DNA from: an uncultured bacterium
GTDB lineage: Bacteria > Cyanobacteriota > Vampirovibrionia > Gastranaerophilales > Gastranaerophilaceae
Assembly (NCBI GenBank): GCA_949286885.1
Contig: CASEEG010000045.1
Location: forward strand, 1 to 44,272
Direction: 5' to 3'
DNA: 44,272 bases
The notes beneath the pieces are model-generated. The model made no database searches, was not told where the DNA came from, and saw only the letters and a program-made list of their open reading frames with translations. The translations under genes and the position numbers were made by a program. How positions within the stretch are numbered: the first letter of the stretch is position 1; each line of letters begins with the position of its first letter. Below are positions 7,122 to 15,898 of the stretch, one piece after another.

Positions 7122-9206
7122 TTAGTAATATTTTTCGCCGAGCTGTATAACTTTTTGTTCTGCTTCTTTTATTAATTCTTCTTCTTTAGGATTACCTGAG
7201 AGATACTTTTCATAAGCTTCAAGGGCATCTCTTTCTTTACCTATTTTTTCATAGGCTTTTGCCATTGAATAATAACCTAAACTAAATGTGCGATTGAGTT
7301 TTACTGCCATTTTGTAATCTTTTATAGCCTGAGGATACATTTGCATAGCCTCAAGTATAATTCCCCTGTAATAATATACTTGAGCATCTTGCGGATAGCG
7401 TTTTGCCGCTTCATTTGCGACGTTTAACGCTTTTTCATACTGTTTTTTATCATAATAGGTGTATGCTTCATTTAAAAGTTCTGTTACAACTTGTCCTCTT
7501 AAATAATTTGAAAGCTTTATTGCTTTTACGTTTCTGGGGTCAAGCTCAATTGCTTTTAAGAGCATACTTTGTGCTAGTTTTGGACTTTTTTGTTCAAGGT
7601 AAACAAGCGCAAGTGAGTAATAAGTATCAGACTGGGTGGCATCAAGCTCAAGAGCTTTTTTGTAGTTTTCAACAGCTTTATTATAATTTTTTAAATATTT
7701 ATAGCAATTTGCAATAGCAACATAAACCTGACTTGTTTTGGGCTCAATTTGCTCATACATTTTAATTGCTTTTGCCCATTCGCTTTTTTTAAGATAATTT
7801 AGTGCTAATTCATCTTTTTTCGTGTCTGTGCTTTTGTTGAGATAAAAAAAAACTTTGCTTATTTCTTCGTTTTTAGGCAGTTCTTTGTGTGCTTTTTTGA
7901 TTAAATCTGCTGCAAGAGAGTCCTCTCCTTTTAGTTCATAAATTTCATACAATTTTAAATAAGCATTGGCGTTTTTAGGGTCTTTTTCAATTGCTTTTTT
8001 GTACAAATAAATTGCGTCTTTGTTGCTGCCGTCAAGACTTGTGATAAGTTCTGCAAATTCAGCATAAAATACGCTTGATGGCTTAAAATCCTCGTTTAGT
8101 GGATAAAAATTATCAATTATAAAATCAGGGTCTTTTTTGTCTTTAAATATCTCATAAATACCATATTTTGCCTGTTTTGACTCAGGGTAAATGGCTAAAA
8201 TTACCTGATATTCTTTAAGGGCTGCGTTTGTTTGACCAAGTGCAAGCAGACTTTTTGCTTTACCTGCTCTGATTTGAGATTCATAGAGATTATCTCTTAA
8301 AATATTATCATAAATTCTTGTTGCCTGAGGGTACTGTTTTGTTTCATACAAAAGCCCGCCAAGACGATATTTTAAGAAAATATCTTTAGGGTTTAGATAA
8401 ATTGCCCTTTGATAAAGTTCATAAGTTTTTTTGTAATCGCCTGTTTTTTCATAAGTTGTACCTAAAATTTCGTACAAGTTTGCGTTTTTGGGCTTTCTCC
8501 TTACTGCTTTTGTAAATACACTAATACCTTTCTTTAGTATTTCAGGATCATCAGTTAAATTAATTGCCCTTGTGTAATATTCAAGCGCAAGGTCGATTTT
8601 GTTCATTTCATTTAAAATTGTTGCAATTTTAAAAAGAGCTGATGCGTTATTTGGCATTAATTCTATTGATTTTTTATAAAAAGGTAAAGCGCAGCTTATG
8701 TCTTTATTAATTTTTTGTTCTATATCGCCTAAATATTCATAGCAAACAGCACTTTGATAATCTTTTTCAATGAGTTCTTCAAACTCATAAGCACTTGCGT
8801 AGTAATTTCCTTCAAGGAAAAGGTTTTTTGCAATTTCAAATCTGTTAGGGTCGTCATTTTGGAAATTTGATTTTTCAATGAGCTTATTTAATTTTTCTAA
8901 AGTCTTTTTGTACTCCTCAGAATTTTTATTTTTTCTTAAAAAGTAAAGTGCTGAGCGCAAATTGTCGCATGCTTCTATATTATCCCTTTTGAAAATTTTA
9001 AAAAATGTCGAACGTCTTTTTTGAGTATTAATGTATTTTTTAATTGTTTCAGGATCTTCATTTTGACGTAGTTGCTGTTCAAGAGAATATATTTTCTCGG
9101 CGCCAAATCCGCTTTTTGGTGTACAAGTTGTAGCAACTTGAGCATTTGCACCAAGCTGCAACATAAAAGTTGTACAAATTAGGGGTATTAATAGTCTTTT
9201 TTCCAT
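7122..9206 (-). CDS. Secreted tetratricopeptide-repeat protein
   Basis: A typical signal peptide (EKRLLIPLICTTFMLQLGANA) is followed by about 670 residues made almost wholly of TPR motifs, for example NYKKALELDATQSDTYYSLALVY and repeated A-x-x-x-Y-x-x-A-I-x-x-x-P units. It is a periplasmic or envelope scaffold for protein-protein contacts; the partner is unknown. Two ATGs (9212 and 9206) are possible. I prefer 9206 because a TATAAT box ends exactly 7 bases before it and there is no ribosome-binding site, which suggests a leaderless mRNA; the signal peptide is intact from either. Position before kdsB hints at an envelope role. Confidence 0.9.
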   Translation of the reverse strand: MEKRLLIPLICTTFMLQLGANAQVATTCTPKSGFGAEKIYSLEQQLRQNEDPETIKKYINTQKRRSTFFKIFKRDNIEACDNLRSALYFLRKNKNSEEYKKTLEKLNKLIEKSNFQNDDPNRFEIAKNLFLEGNYYASAYEFEELIEKDYQSAVCYEYLGDIEQKINKDISCALPFYKKSIELMPNNASALFKIATILNEMNKIDLALEYYTRAINLTDDPEILKKGISVFTKAVRRKPKNANLYEILGTTYEKTGDYKKTYELYQRAIYLNPKDIFLKYRLGGLLYETKQYPQATRIYDNILRDNLYESQIRAGKAKSLLALGQTNAALKEYQVILAIYPESKQAKYGIYEIFKDKKDPDFIIDNFYPLNEDFKPSSVFYAEFAELITSLDGSNKDAIYLYKKAIEKDPKNANAYLKLYEIYELKGEDSLAADLIKKAHKELPKNEEISKVFFYLNKSTDTKKDELALNYLKKSEWAKAIKMYEQIEPKTSQVYVAIANCYKYLKNYNKAVENYKKALELDATQSDTYYSLALVYLEQKSPKLAQSMLLKAIELDPRNVKAIKLSNYLRGQVVTELLNEAYTYYDKKQYEKALNVANEAAKRYPQDAQVYYYRGIILEAMQMYPQAIKDYKMAVKLNRTFSLGYYSMAKAYEKIGKERDALEAYEKYLSGNPKEEELIKEAEQKVIQLGEKYY

Positions 9207-9213
9207 TGACATG

Positions 9214-9219
9214 ATTATA
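9214..9219 (-). promoter_or_regulatory. -10 box of the TPR gene (leaderless)
   Basis: On the - strand TATAAT occupies 9219-9214 and ends 7 bases before the ATG at 9206, the usual distance to a transcription start. A weak -35 (TTTATT) lies about 17 bases further up. Confidence 0.45.
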
Positions 9220-9271
9220 TATCAAATTGTTTTTAAAATAAATACTATCATTTGTATGAGATTTTCATGCA

Positions 9272-9301
9272 AAAACACCCTCTTTTAAAAGAGGGTGTTT
9301 T
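9272..9301 (-). terminator. Terminator of the tpsA gene
   Basis: A perfect 15+15 inverted repeat, AAAACACCCTCTTTT and its complement, with T runs on both sides. It lies just behind the TpsA stop (9317) and before the TPR promoter, so it mainly ends the tpsA transcript; it could act in both directions. Confidence 0.92.
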
Positions 9302-9316
9302 CTTTATTGTTTTGAA

Positions 9317-12300
9317 TTATATTTCAAATTCATCTTCTTGTTGTTTTTTTGTTATTGTTCCTGCATCTTCATCTACTTCGACCCTTGCTGCTGCATTTAC
9401 GATACCTGTTGTTGGGTCTGTAGTGTTGTTAGCAATTGGTGCTACTTTTGAAGTTGGTTCTAGTTGACGAGGTAAGCGTATTTGGTTGATTAAGCTTTCA
9501 CCTGTTATAAATGGGTCTGTAGGATCTTCAACTACTGGAGGAGGTGTGCAACCATCAACTGGTTTTTCGTATACTAGAAGGAATTTTTCCATTGTGTTGT
9601 TTTTGAATTCGATGAAGTGTTTTTTGTAAGTGTCGATTGCTGCACCTGCTTGTGGTTGGTGAGTACCTTCTACGAAGTGATCAGTGTATGTGAATGAATC
9701 AGGTTGTTTGAATTGAGTTTCGTAGTCTTCCATTGGGTCTAGGTTGAATTGACCCCAGTTAGCAACTTCAATGTATGCTCTGCCTTGTGCATCTTCGTTA
9801 ACACCTTCAAGATCTGAAGCAGTTAAGTCAGTAAGTGCTGCAAGGAATGTATCGTTTTTGTCAAGGTTCAAGTTGCCTGATTTGATTTTAGAGATTGCAA
9901 GTTTGTTATCAGCTGCGTTGATTGTTACTGTTTTGTTTGAAAGTTCGTTGCTGTTGTATTTAGCGTTGATTTCAATACCTGCTTTTTTGTTATCTGCACC
10001 GCTTACTACGATGTTTGTATCTTTGTCAGCGTTTGCGATTAATTTTGTACCGTTTACTTTTAAGATTGTTTTGTCAGTTGTAAAGTTGCCGCCTGCGTTA
10101 ACGATTGTTTTTGTATTTTCAGGAGCTGCTGAGTCTTTTGCTTTAAGTTCGGTATTTTTAAGAGTTACATCACCTGTAGCTGTTATGTTGTTGATGTTAC
10201 CGTTGAATGTAGTGTCATCTGTTGTGATGTTACCTGTGATATTTAAGTTGTTATTACCTGCTGCGTTGAAGTCAACTTTTGTAGCGTTTAAGTTTCCTGT
10301 ACCAGTGATGTTGTTATCTCTGCCTGCATTAAGAACTAAACGTTCGCTGTAGTTGAGGTTTGCAAAGTTTGCAAGGTCTGCATTGATATCAGCATCAGAG
10401 TTTGTAGTTGTAAGTTTAATGTTTTGACCGCTTAAAGTTGAATCTTTAGTAATATGAGTACCTGCGTTGTGAGTTAATGCTTGTTTAATGTCTACATTAG
10501 CTGCTGCAGCAAGTTTTGAGTTTTGAACAAATACTTCACCGTTTGTTTTATCAAGTGCTTTGATTGTAATATCGCCTGTATTTGTTTTTATGTCAGAATT
10601 ATTTTTAACAGCAACCTTGCCTTTTGTAGATTCAAGGGCGATTGAGTTAAAGTTTCCTTTTTCTGTCAGTTTTACATTCATATCTAATGTATTTTCATCA
10701 GGAACTGCAGAGAAGCTTCTTTTTGTCAGATTATTGTTATCTATTATCAAGTTACCGTTTGTAGTAAGATTTAAGTCATCTGCGTAGTTGTTGAAGCCTG
10801 TTGTGCCTGCGATTGTTACGTTGTTAAGTATGCTTTCATCTTCAACAAAGTTTAACAAACCTCTGTGTTGGATTGTAGAGTCTGCAATTAGTGTATCTTT
10901 TGCAAACATATTCATATCTTTTTCAGAATGCATTGTTGAATTGTTTTCAACTTTAACATTGTCTGCTTTAAGGGTTGTGCTATCAGTTGATTCAGAATAT
11001 GTATTATTTAAAGCTACCGCATCTTTAGCATTTAAAACTATTTTTTTGAGAATGTTGCCGGCACCTTCGTCGTGGTTTGAGTAATTTCTTGCTCTAAGAG
11101 TTGAGTCAGTAGCAGTTATAGAACCTTCATTTGCATTAACTACTAAGTTACCTTTTGCATGGATGTTTGTATTTTCGATATCAACATTTTTGCTGCCTGC
11201 AGAAATTGTAATATCTCCTGCGTTTGCGCCAACTACTCCTGTAGCGCTATAGTCTTGTCCTGAATATGCTGTTTCAACCTTGGAATTTTTAAGACCGACA
11301 TTTTTACCTGCGCTGATCATAATTCTGCCGCCGTTTTGGTTGTATGTATTTATATCAGGATTTTCTTGTCTGCTTGCATTATTTGTTTGAAGATGTGAAT
11401 CTTCAATATTAACATCATTTTGACCGGCAATTATAATATCGCCAAAGTCACCTCTAACGAGTTTGTAACCTTTTACAACGGATTTTTTAATATTTATGTT
11501 TGAATCTTCTACATTGCTGCCGTTTTCTACATATACAGCACCTGATTCGATTGATGAATCTTCAATGCTGATGTTGTTTTTAAGATCTGATCCTTTGTTT
11601 GTTTTATGGCTTTTAATATTTCCGTTTACTTCGTAAGTGAAGTTTACACCGTCACCTGTAACAATTCTTACGTTAGAAAATGTTTGTTCGTGTTTTGTTG
11701 GATCTTGTTCACCGCTGTAGTTAGGTTTAAGATTTGTTGAAATTAATGAGTTTTTATAAACTACTACGTTATCTGCAGCTATACCCAATGATTTGTCAAT
11801 ATTAAATTTTGTGTTTTCAAGTGTGACTTCTGCACCGTCTTTTGTTTTTAAAACGCCGTCTCTGATGAACTTAGCATTTGAAACCATGTCAGATAAAATA
11901 ACTTTTCCGTCTTTATCTACACCTTGAATGTTGAGTTGATTTTTGTATGCTTGAAGTTCTTCTGCTGTCATATCTTTAATGTTTTTAGCACCTTTAAGAT
12001 CAAATGTTGTTGCGGTGAAAGAGTTAAGGTCTACTGTAGAACCTGCACCGAACATAATACCGTTGGGGTTGATAAGGATAACTTTACCTGTACCCATATA
12101 GCTTGAACAATCAGCACCTGCGCAAGAGTTTGTTAATTTACCGTAGATTTGAGATAAACCGCCTGAAGCAAGTACACGGTTTAGAGATGTTTGTGAGTTA
12201 TTAGTAAAACCAAAATTAACATGTCCGTTTGAGCCAACGTTGAAGCTGTTCCAGTCAAATTGACCAACTGCACCGGCACCGCCTTGAACAGTTACATCCA

Positions 12301-12460
12301 TTCTGTTGCCGTCTGTTGTAACAGAACCGTTAATTGAATTGTTAAGGTCAGGTAATGTACCTGCATCAAGAGCAAAAGCCATTGTTGTTGATAGGGGAAC
12401 GTAACTTAGAAAGCTGATTAAAACTAACGCTGAAGCTAATTTTTTGTGCTTAAAGTTCAT
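9317..12460 (-). CDS. TpsA exoprotein, filamentous haemagglutinin family
   Basis: This is the secreted partner of a two-partner (type Vb) system: Sec export, then threading through TpsB to the cell surface. The 1047-residue protein has a signal peptide (about 1-31) and a TPS domain (about 32-160) with FDWNSFNVG and the hallmark NPNG at 131-134. The rest consists of degenerate Asn/Asp/Thr-rich repeats with the spacing of a right-handed beta-helix. A Cys113-Cys118 pair lies in the TPS domain. The C-terminal 100 residues are Pro-rich and acidic (PPPVVEDPTDPF), with no recognisable toxin, adhesin or anchor domain. An AAAGGA ribosome-binding site precedes the ATG. The divergent tpsB gene is the cognate transporter. 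Confidence 0.92.
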   Translation of the reverse strand: MNFKHKKLASALVLISFLSYVPLSTTMAFALDAGTLPDLNNSINGSVTTDGNRMDVTVQGGAGAVGQFDWNSFNVGSNGHVNFGFTNNSQTSLNRVLASGGLSQIYGKLTNSCAGADCSSYMGTGKVILINPNGIMFGAGSTVDLNSFTATTFDLKGAKNIKDMTAEELQAYKNQLNIQGVDKDGKVILSDMVSNAKFIRDGVLKTKDGAEVTLENTKFNIDKSLGIAADNVVVYKNSLISTNLKPNYSGEQDPTKHEQTFSNVRIVTGDGVNFTYEVNGNIKSHKTNKGSDLKNNISIEDSSIESGAVYVENGSNVEDSNINIKKSVVKGYKLVRGDFGDIIIAGQNDVNIEDSHLQTNNASRQENPDINTYNQNGGRIMISAGKNVGLKNSKVETAYSGQDYSATGVVGANAGDITISAGSKNVDIENTNIHAKGNLVVNANEGSITATDSTLRARNYSNHDEGAGNILKKIVLNAKDAVALNNTYSESTDSTTLKADNVKVENNSTMHSEKDMNMFAKDTLIADSTIQHRGLLNFVEDESILNNVTIAGTTGFNNYADDLNLTTNGNLIIDNNNLTKRSFSAVPDENTLDMNVKLTEKGNFNSIALESTKGKVAVKNNSDIKTNTGDITIKALDKTNGEVFVQNSKLAAAANVDIKQALTHNAGTHITKDSTLSGQNIKLTTTNSDADINADLANFANLNYSERLVLNAGRDNNITGTGNLNATKVDFNAAGNNNLNITGNITTDDTTFNGNINNITATGDVTLKNTELKAKDSAAPENTKTIVNAGGNFTTDKTILKVNGTKLIANADKDTNIVVSGADNKKAGIEINAKYNSNELSNKTVTINAADNKLAISKIKSGNLNLDKNDTFLAALTDLTASDLEGVNEDAQGRAYIEVANWGQFNLDPMEDYETQFKQPDSFTYTDHFVEGTHQPQAGAAIDTYKKHFIEFKNNTMEKFLLVYEKPVDGCTPPPVVEDPTDPFITGESLINQIRLPRQLEPTSKVAPIANNTTDPTTGIVNAAARVEVDEDAGTITKKQQEDEFEI

Positions 12461-12837
12461 TATGTTATCCTTTCTTATAAAAATATATACTTCTTATATA
12501 AAATTCCGATTACTTATATAAAAACTTCTAAAAGTAAAAAATTGCAGAAATATCAAAAAAACTTAATAAAATTTACAAATCTTTACCTTTCTTTGTTTTG
12601 TTTGTTAATTGCGTGTATTTGCCATTCTATTACAAAAAAAATTGTAGTACAATGGCAAAAAATTTTTTTTACATATTTTAATAGCAGTGTTGAAAAAGGA
12701 ATGCTCTTAAAATATGTTGAAAGATATTCTAAAATAAATCATATTAATGGTTTATTGCTGACATCACCATTATATATTATTATTGATATGTAATAAGGTG
12801 GCTTATTGCAACAAAAAATGTATGAAAAGGAATTTAA
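12461..12837. promoter_or_regulatory. Divergent tpsA/tpsB intergenic region
   Basis: This 377-base, very AT-rich gap must hold the promoters of both secretion genes. It contains a near-perfect 16+16 inverted repeat in its middle (separate entry) and, on the tpsA side, an 11-base direct repeat CTTATATAAAA at 12493-12503 and 12513-12523, starts exactly 20 bases apart (about two helical turns). An open frame runs through 12446-12793, but it has no ribosome-binding site and a composition like noncoding DNA, so I do not call it a gene. Confidence 0.6.
12620..12657. repeat. Inverted repeat between tpsA and tpsB
   Basis: TGCCATTCTATTACAA (12620-12635) and TTGTAGTACAATGGCA (12642-12657) pair at 14 of 16 positions around a 6-base A loop. 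It lies about 160 bases from the tpsA start and 180 from the tpsB start. A T8 run follows after AAAAA on the + strand, so it could be a terminator-like hairpin, an operator, or both. Confidence 0.6.
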
Positions 12838-14616
12838 ATGCGCAGTTTTAAATTTAAAAAGTCGGATGTAGTGTCCCTTATATTTTGTTTTATGTTGTCG
12901 GGTACGGCAGCTTTTTCAGTTCCATCCGTTCCAATAGAAGGCAACCCAATCGGCGGTAGTTTTGACCCGGGTGTCGTTGACCAAACAAACTTAATTCAAT
13001 TAAAAGAATACGAAAGAAGAACTCGCGAGAATATGGAAGAACACGAACGCGGTCGTGAAGTTATTGAAATGGATAAAAAAATGAGGGAGCAGGTTGATCA
13101 GCTTCCCAACAAAGAAGTAAGTTTTAAGCTTAATTCAATAAAATTTACGGGTAATACACGTTTTACCGAAGAACAGTTAATGGATTTAATCTGTGAAAAA
13201 ATTGGCAATGAAGTTACTATTAACGACCTAATTACAATGGCTAATATGGTAACCGAGTATTATCAACAAAACGGTTATATTTCAACAATAGCTTATCTTC
13301 CACCCCAAAAAGTTCAAGACGGTAATGTTGAAATTGTAGTTATGGAGGGTAAATACGGTAAGGTTGAAATTGAAGGTAATAAGTGGGCTAGGGACAAATT
13401 TGTTCGTGCTACTTATTTGAAAGATAAAAATATTGAACCTGAAAATGTTTTGAACGTTCGTGATATTCAAGAAACTCTAAGGGAAATGAACGCTTCAGGA
13501 TATATGAAGGGTCAAGTTTCCATGCAAGATAATGAAGAGTCTGCTCAATACACAGATTTAACTTTGCAAATGAAAGACAGATTCCCGATTGACTTTGACT
13601 TTCGTTTTGATAACCAAGGTCGTGACGCTATCGGTTTGAATCGTGCGGTGTTCTTTGCGGGCATGTACAACCTAACCGGTTGGGGTGATAAGTTGTTATC
13701 AACAACGGCGCTTGCAAGACGTTCGGTTAGCCAGGGTGTTTTCTATTCTGTCCCGATTGGTCGTCATGAAACTAAGTTGAACTTAGGTTATAGCTATAGC
13801 GGTCTAACAATGGGTGAACAGTGGAAGGACTACGATATTAAGGGTCATTCACACAATTTCTTCGTAGGTTTATCAAGAAGGTTGGTAAAAACTGAAAATT
13901 ATAAGTTGTATGGAGATATTTCATTAGATGTAAGAAATACAAAAAGTACCATAGGAGAACAAAAAGTAACTTTAAATGAGTATAAAACAAGAGCTTTAAG
14001 GGTTAACTTTACAAATATTAAGGACGATTTTTACGGCAAATGGTTTGGAAACGTAGGTGCAAGCGTTGGTTTGCCAATAATGGGTGCATCTGATGAGTAT
14101 GACGGTTATCATTATGACTGGTTGCCTACTAACAAATTTGTTAAAGTTAACGCTAACTTAGCCAGATTGCAAATTTTACCTATGAGATCTATGGCAATTA
14201 TCCAAGCAGGCGGTCAATGGGCAAGTCATGGTTTGTATCCGTCTGAAAAAATGCAATTTGGCGGTATTTCATCTGTACGTGGTTATGAAGAAGGTTTCTT
14301 GCTTAGCGACTACGGTGTAACGGCATCTTTAGAATTCAGATCGCATATACCATTCTTAAATAGAATTTTGCCGGAAAAACTTCAATTTATTGATGATTCT
14401 ATTCAGTGGGCAGCATTTTATGATGCAGGTTGGTTTGGTAATGTCGGCACCGATACTTACGGTCCAAGTTATGTAATGAGCGTGGGCGGTGGTTTAATCG
14501 TCAGACTTACAAGATACTTATCAGGTAACGTCTACATTGGTATTCCTATTGGCGATAAGCCTGAAGGCGCATCAAATTGCCGCGTTCACTTCACAATTAC
14601 ATCAAACATCCTGTAG
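12838..14616 (+). CDS. TpsB outer-membrane transporter (ShlB/FhaC/HecB family)
   Basis: TpsB proteins form a 16-strand outer-membrane barrel with periplasmic POTRA domains that recognise the TPS domain of TpsA and export it. The 592-residue protein has a signal peptide (about 1-27), a charged helical stretch (about 55-90), POTRA domains (about 95-240, with SIKFTGNTRFTEEQL and VVMEGKYGKVEIEGN) and a barrel with the lid-lock motif VRGY at 480-483 (FGGISSVRGYEEG). The C-terminus ends in alternating barrel-strand residues. An AAAGGA ribosome-binding site precedes the ATG. It is transcribed away from tpsA, whereas most TPS systems are tpsB-tpsA operons. Confidence 0.95.
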   Translation: MRSFKFKKSDVVSLIFCFMLSGTAAFSVPSVPIEGNPIGGSFDPGVVDQTNLIQLKEYERRTRENMEEHERGREVIEMDKKMREQVDQLPNKEVSFKLNSIKFTGNTRFTEEQLMDLICEKIGNEVTINDLITMANMVTEYYQQNGYISTIAYLPPQKVQDGNVEIVVMEGKYGKVEIEGNKWARDKFVRATYLKDKNIEPENVLNVRDIQETLREMNASGYMKGQVSMQDNEESAQYTDLTLQMKDRFPIDFDFRFDNQGRDAIGLNRAVFFAGMYNLTGWGDKLLSTTALARRSVSQGVFYSVPIGRHETKLNLGYSYSGLTMGEQWKDYDIKGHSHNFFVGLSRRLVKTENYKLYGDISLDVRNTKSTIGEQKVTLNEYKTRALRVNFTNIKDDFYGKWFGNVGASVGLPIMGASDEYDGYHYDWLPTNKFVKVNANLARLQILPMRSMAIIQAGGQWASHGLYPSEKMQFGGISSVRGYEEGFLLSDYGVTASLEFRSHIPFLNRILPEKLQFIDDSIQWAAFYDAGWFGNVGTDTYGPSYVMSVGGGLIVRLTRYLSGNVYIGIPIGDKPEGASNCRVHFTITSNIL

Positions 14617-14632
14617 TTTGAAAATAAAGTTT

Positions 14633-14659
14633 AAAAGCCCTGAATTTCAGGGCTTTTTT
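14633..14659 (+). terminator. Terminator after tpsB
   Basis: AAAAGCCCTGAA (14633-14644) and its perfect complement (14646-14657) around a single T, followed by T residues. On the other strand it gives a T4 tract and may also end the convergent DUF6973-like gene. Confidence 0.92.
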
Positions 14660-14663
14660 GTGC

Positions 14664-15413
14664 TTATCTTTTTCTGTAATAGCCTTTTACTTTTGTTCCG
14701 TCATCTCTTGTGTATTCATTCACATAAATATAGGCACCTGAGGCAACACCTTGTTTGGCTTCATACTCTGATGGCGCAAATTTATTTTTAATTTGCGTGT
14801 CGATTATATCTTGTACGTTTAAAAATTCTTTATTTGTCATATTGTCAATTGCTTTTGCTGTAAAAAAAGTCTTGCCGTCATTTAACGGTGCAATAGTATT
14901 ATTTGGGATAATTGTATCTGAAAAATCTTTTAATCTGTTTAAAGTATCATTAATTAACGGATGTGCTACAAATTTTCTCGGGTCATCAGGACTTGTAATC
15001 AATTTCCCTTCGCGCATTTTCTGCATAACTAGTTCAGCCGCCAGATTTTTAACATACCTATCATTTTTTACTCCTGGGTCATTTTTTAACATTTCTCTTA
15101 ATTCAAGCCCTATTTCTCTGCCTACTCTGTTGTTCCAGTTGTCCATGTTCTCTTCTGCTTTTGGTTGCCCTTTATTAAGTCTGCCATCTAATTCATGCCA
15201 CTTTGCAAGCCCTGCAGCTATTGGTACATTATATCTTTGTACCCCTATTGCCTGCATAAAAGCGTGTTTAAAGGCGTCTGCTTCGTTGTTCCAACTGGCA
15301 TGGTTCGGGTCCGGATTTGTTTCGTAACCGTAAATTTTTTGGTAATTTCCTGCTTCATTGTACATTTCTTGTTTAAAATTTGCAATGGGGCTAAGTGACT
15401 TTTTGTTTGCCAT
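14664..15413 (-). CDS. DUF6973-like domain protein, possible virus-borne effector
   Basis: Residues 44-100 carry the pattern ADAFKHAF...WHELDG...ENMDNWNNRVGREIG, with His50, His73-Glu74, Asp91, Asn94-Asn95 and Gly98-Arg99. It resembles the DUF6973 domain, which as far as I recall occurs in phage and polymorphic-toxin proteins; its activity is not established. The His/His-Glu/Asp set suggests a metal-dependent hydrolase (inference). Residues about 180-209 (FFTAKAIDNMTNKEFL...) match the C-terminus of the scaffold-like protein at 20233-20889. There is no signal peptide. An AAGGA ribosome-binding site precedes the ATG. It is the last - strand gene of the module and is divergent from a pair of membrane-protein genes. 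Confidence 0.7.
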   Translation of the reverse strand: MANKKSLSPIANFKQEMYNEAGNYQKIYGYETNPDPNHASWNNEADAFKHAFMQAIGVQRYNVPIAAGLAKWHELDGRLNKGQPKAEENMDNWNNRVGREIGLELREMLKNDPGVKNDRYVKNLAAELVMQKMREGKLITSPDDPRKFVAHPLINDTLNRLKDFSDTIIPNNTIAPLNDGKTFFTAKAIDNMTNKEFLNVQDIIDTQIKNKFAPSEYEAKQGVASGAYIYVNEYTRDDGTKVKGYYRKR

Positions 15414-15451
15414 ATTTTTCCTTTCTAAAAAAACTATGTTATACTTGCCTT

Positions 15452-15898
15452 ATGAAATTAAACAACTTAACTAAATTTACAACTTCTAACCTCCTTTCAT
15501 TGCTTGGGTATCCGGGTATTTTGTATTTTTCATACATAAGATTTATATTTTTCCCACTTGACTGGGCAGACCTTGAGGGTTACCACTATGACAGGGATAT
15601 GCTGGGTTTTGTTTCAAGCGCCACAAGTGCGCTGTACTTTATGCTGGCATGCTTTATCTGCGCTGTGTTTTTTGTTCTCATTCTTATTGAATTTTTTATT
15701 AGAAAGAAGAACAAAACAGAGTTTCAACTGGTTAATAAAATTCCTGATAAATTTAAACTTTTGTATAGAATTTTATTCTGGTTAGGACTCTTTTTTGTTT
15801 CACCTCTTGGTCCTCTGGGTGTGTTTTTCTTGCACATGTTTTTTGAAGTATGTTTCAACTACTCGGAATTATTTTTAAGGCTGATAGACAAACTATGA
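15452..15898 (+). CDS. Small multi-pass membrane protein, copy 1
   Basis: This 148-residue protein of unknown family has about three or four hydrophobic segments: near 12-35, a long one near 58-85 (SALYFMLACFICAVFF), and near 112-138. A cytoplasmic-type basic stretch RKKNKTE lies between. The start is ATG 15452, because the second copy begins with the same MKL-LTK-TTSNLLSLLGYP sequence at its own ATG. Its stop overlaps the start of copy 2 (ATGA), so the two are translationally coupled. Only 38 bases separate it from the divergent DUF6973-like gene; a role as membrane-bound immunity protein or holin-like protein is possible but unproven. Confidence 0.72.
   Translation: MKLNNLTKFTTSNLLSLLGYPGILYFSYIRFIFFPLDWADLEGYHYDRDMLGFVSSATSALYFMLACFICAVFFVLILIEFFIRKKNKTEFQLVNKIPDKFKLLYRILFWLGLFFVSPLGPLGVFFLHMFFEVCFNYSELFLRLIDKL

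Noticed and set aside
9771-11084. Long open frames on the + strand opposite tpsA
   Set aside because: They are antisense shadows of the repetitive tpsA sequence; the - strand frame has signal peptide, TPS domain and NPNG motif.
12446-12793. 115-codon open frame on the + strand between tpsA and tpsB
   Set aside because: It overlaps the tpsA start, has no ribosome-binding site, runs through the inverted repeat and T tracts, and its protein has the Lys/Ile/Tyr/Ser composition of translated noncoding AT-rich DNA.
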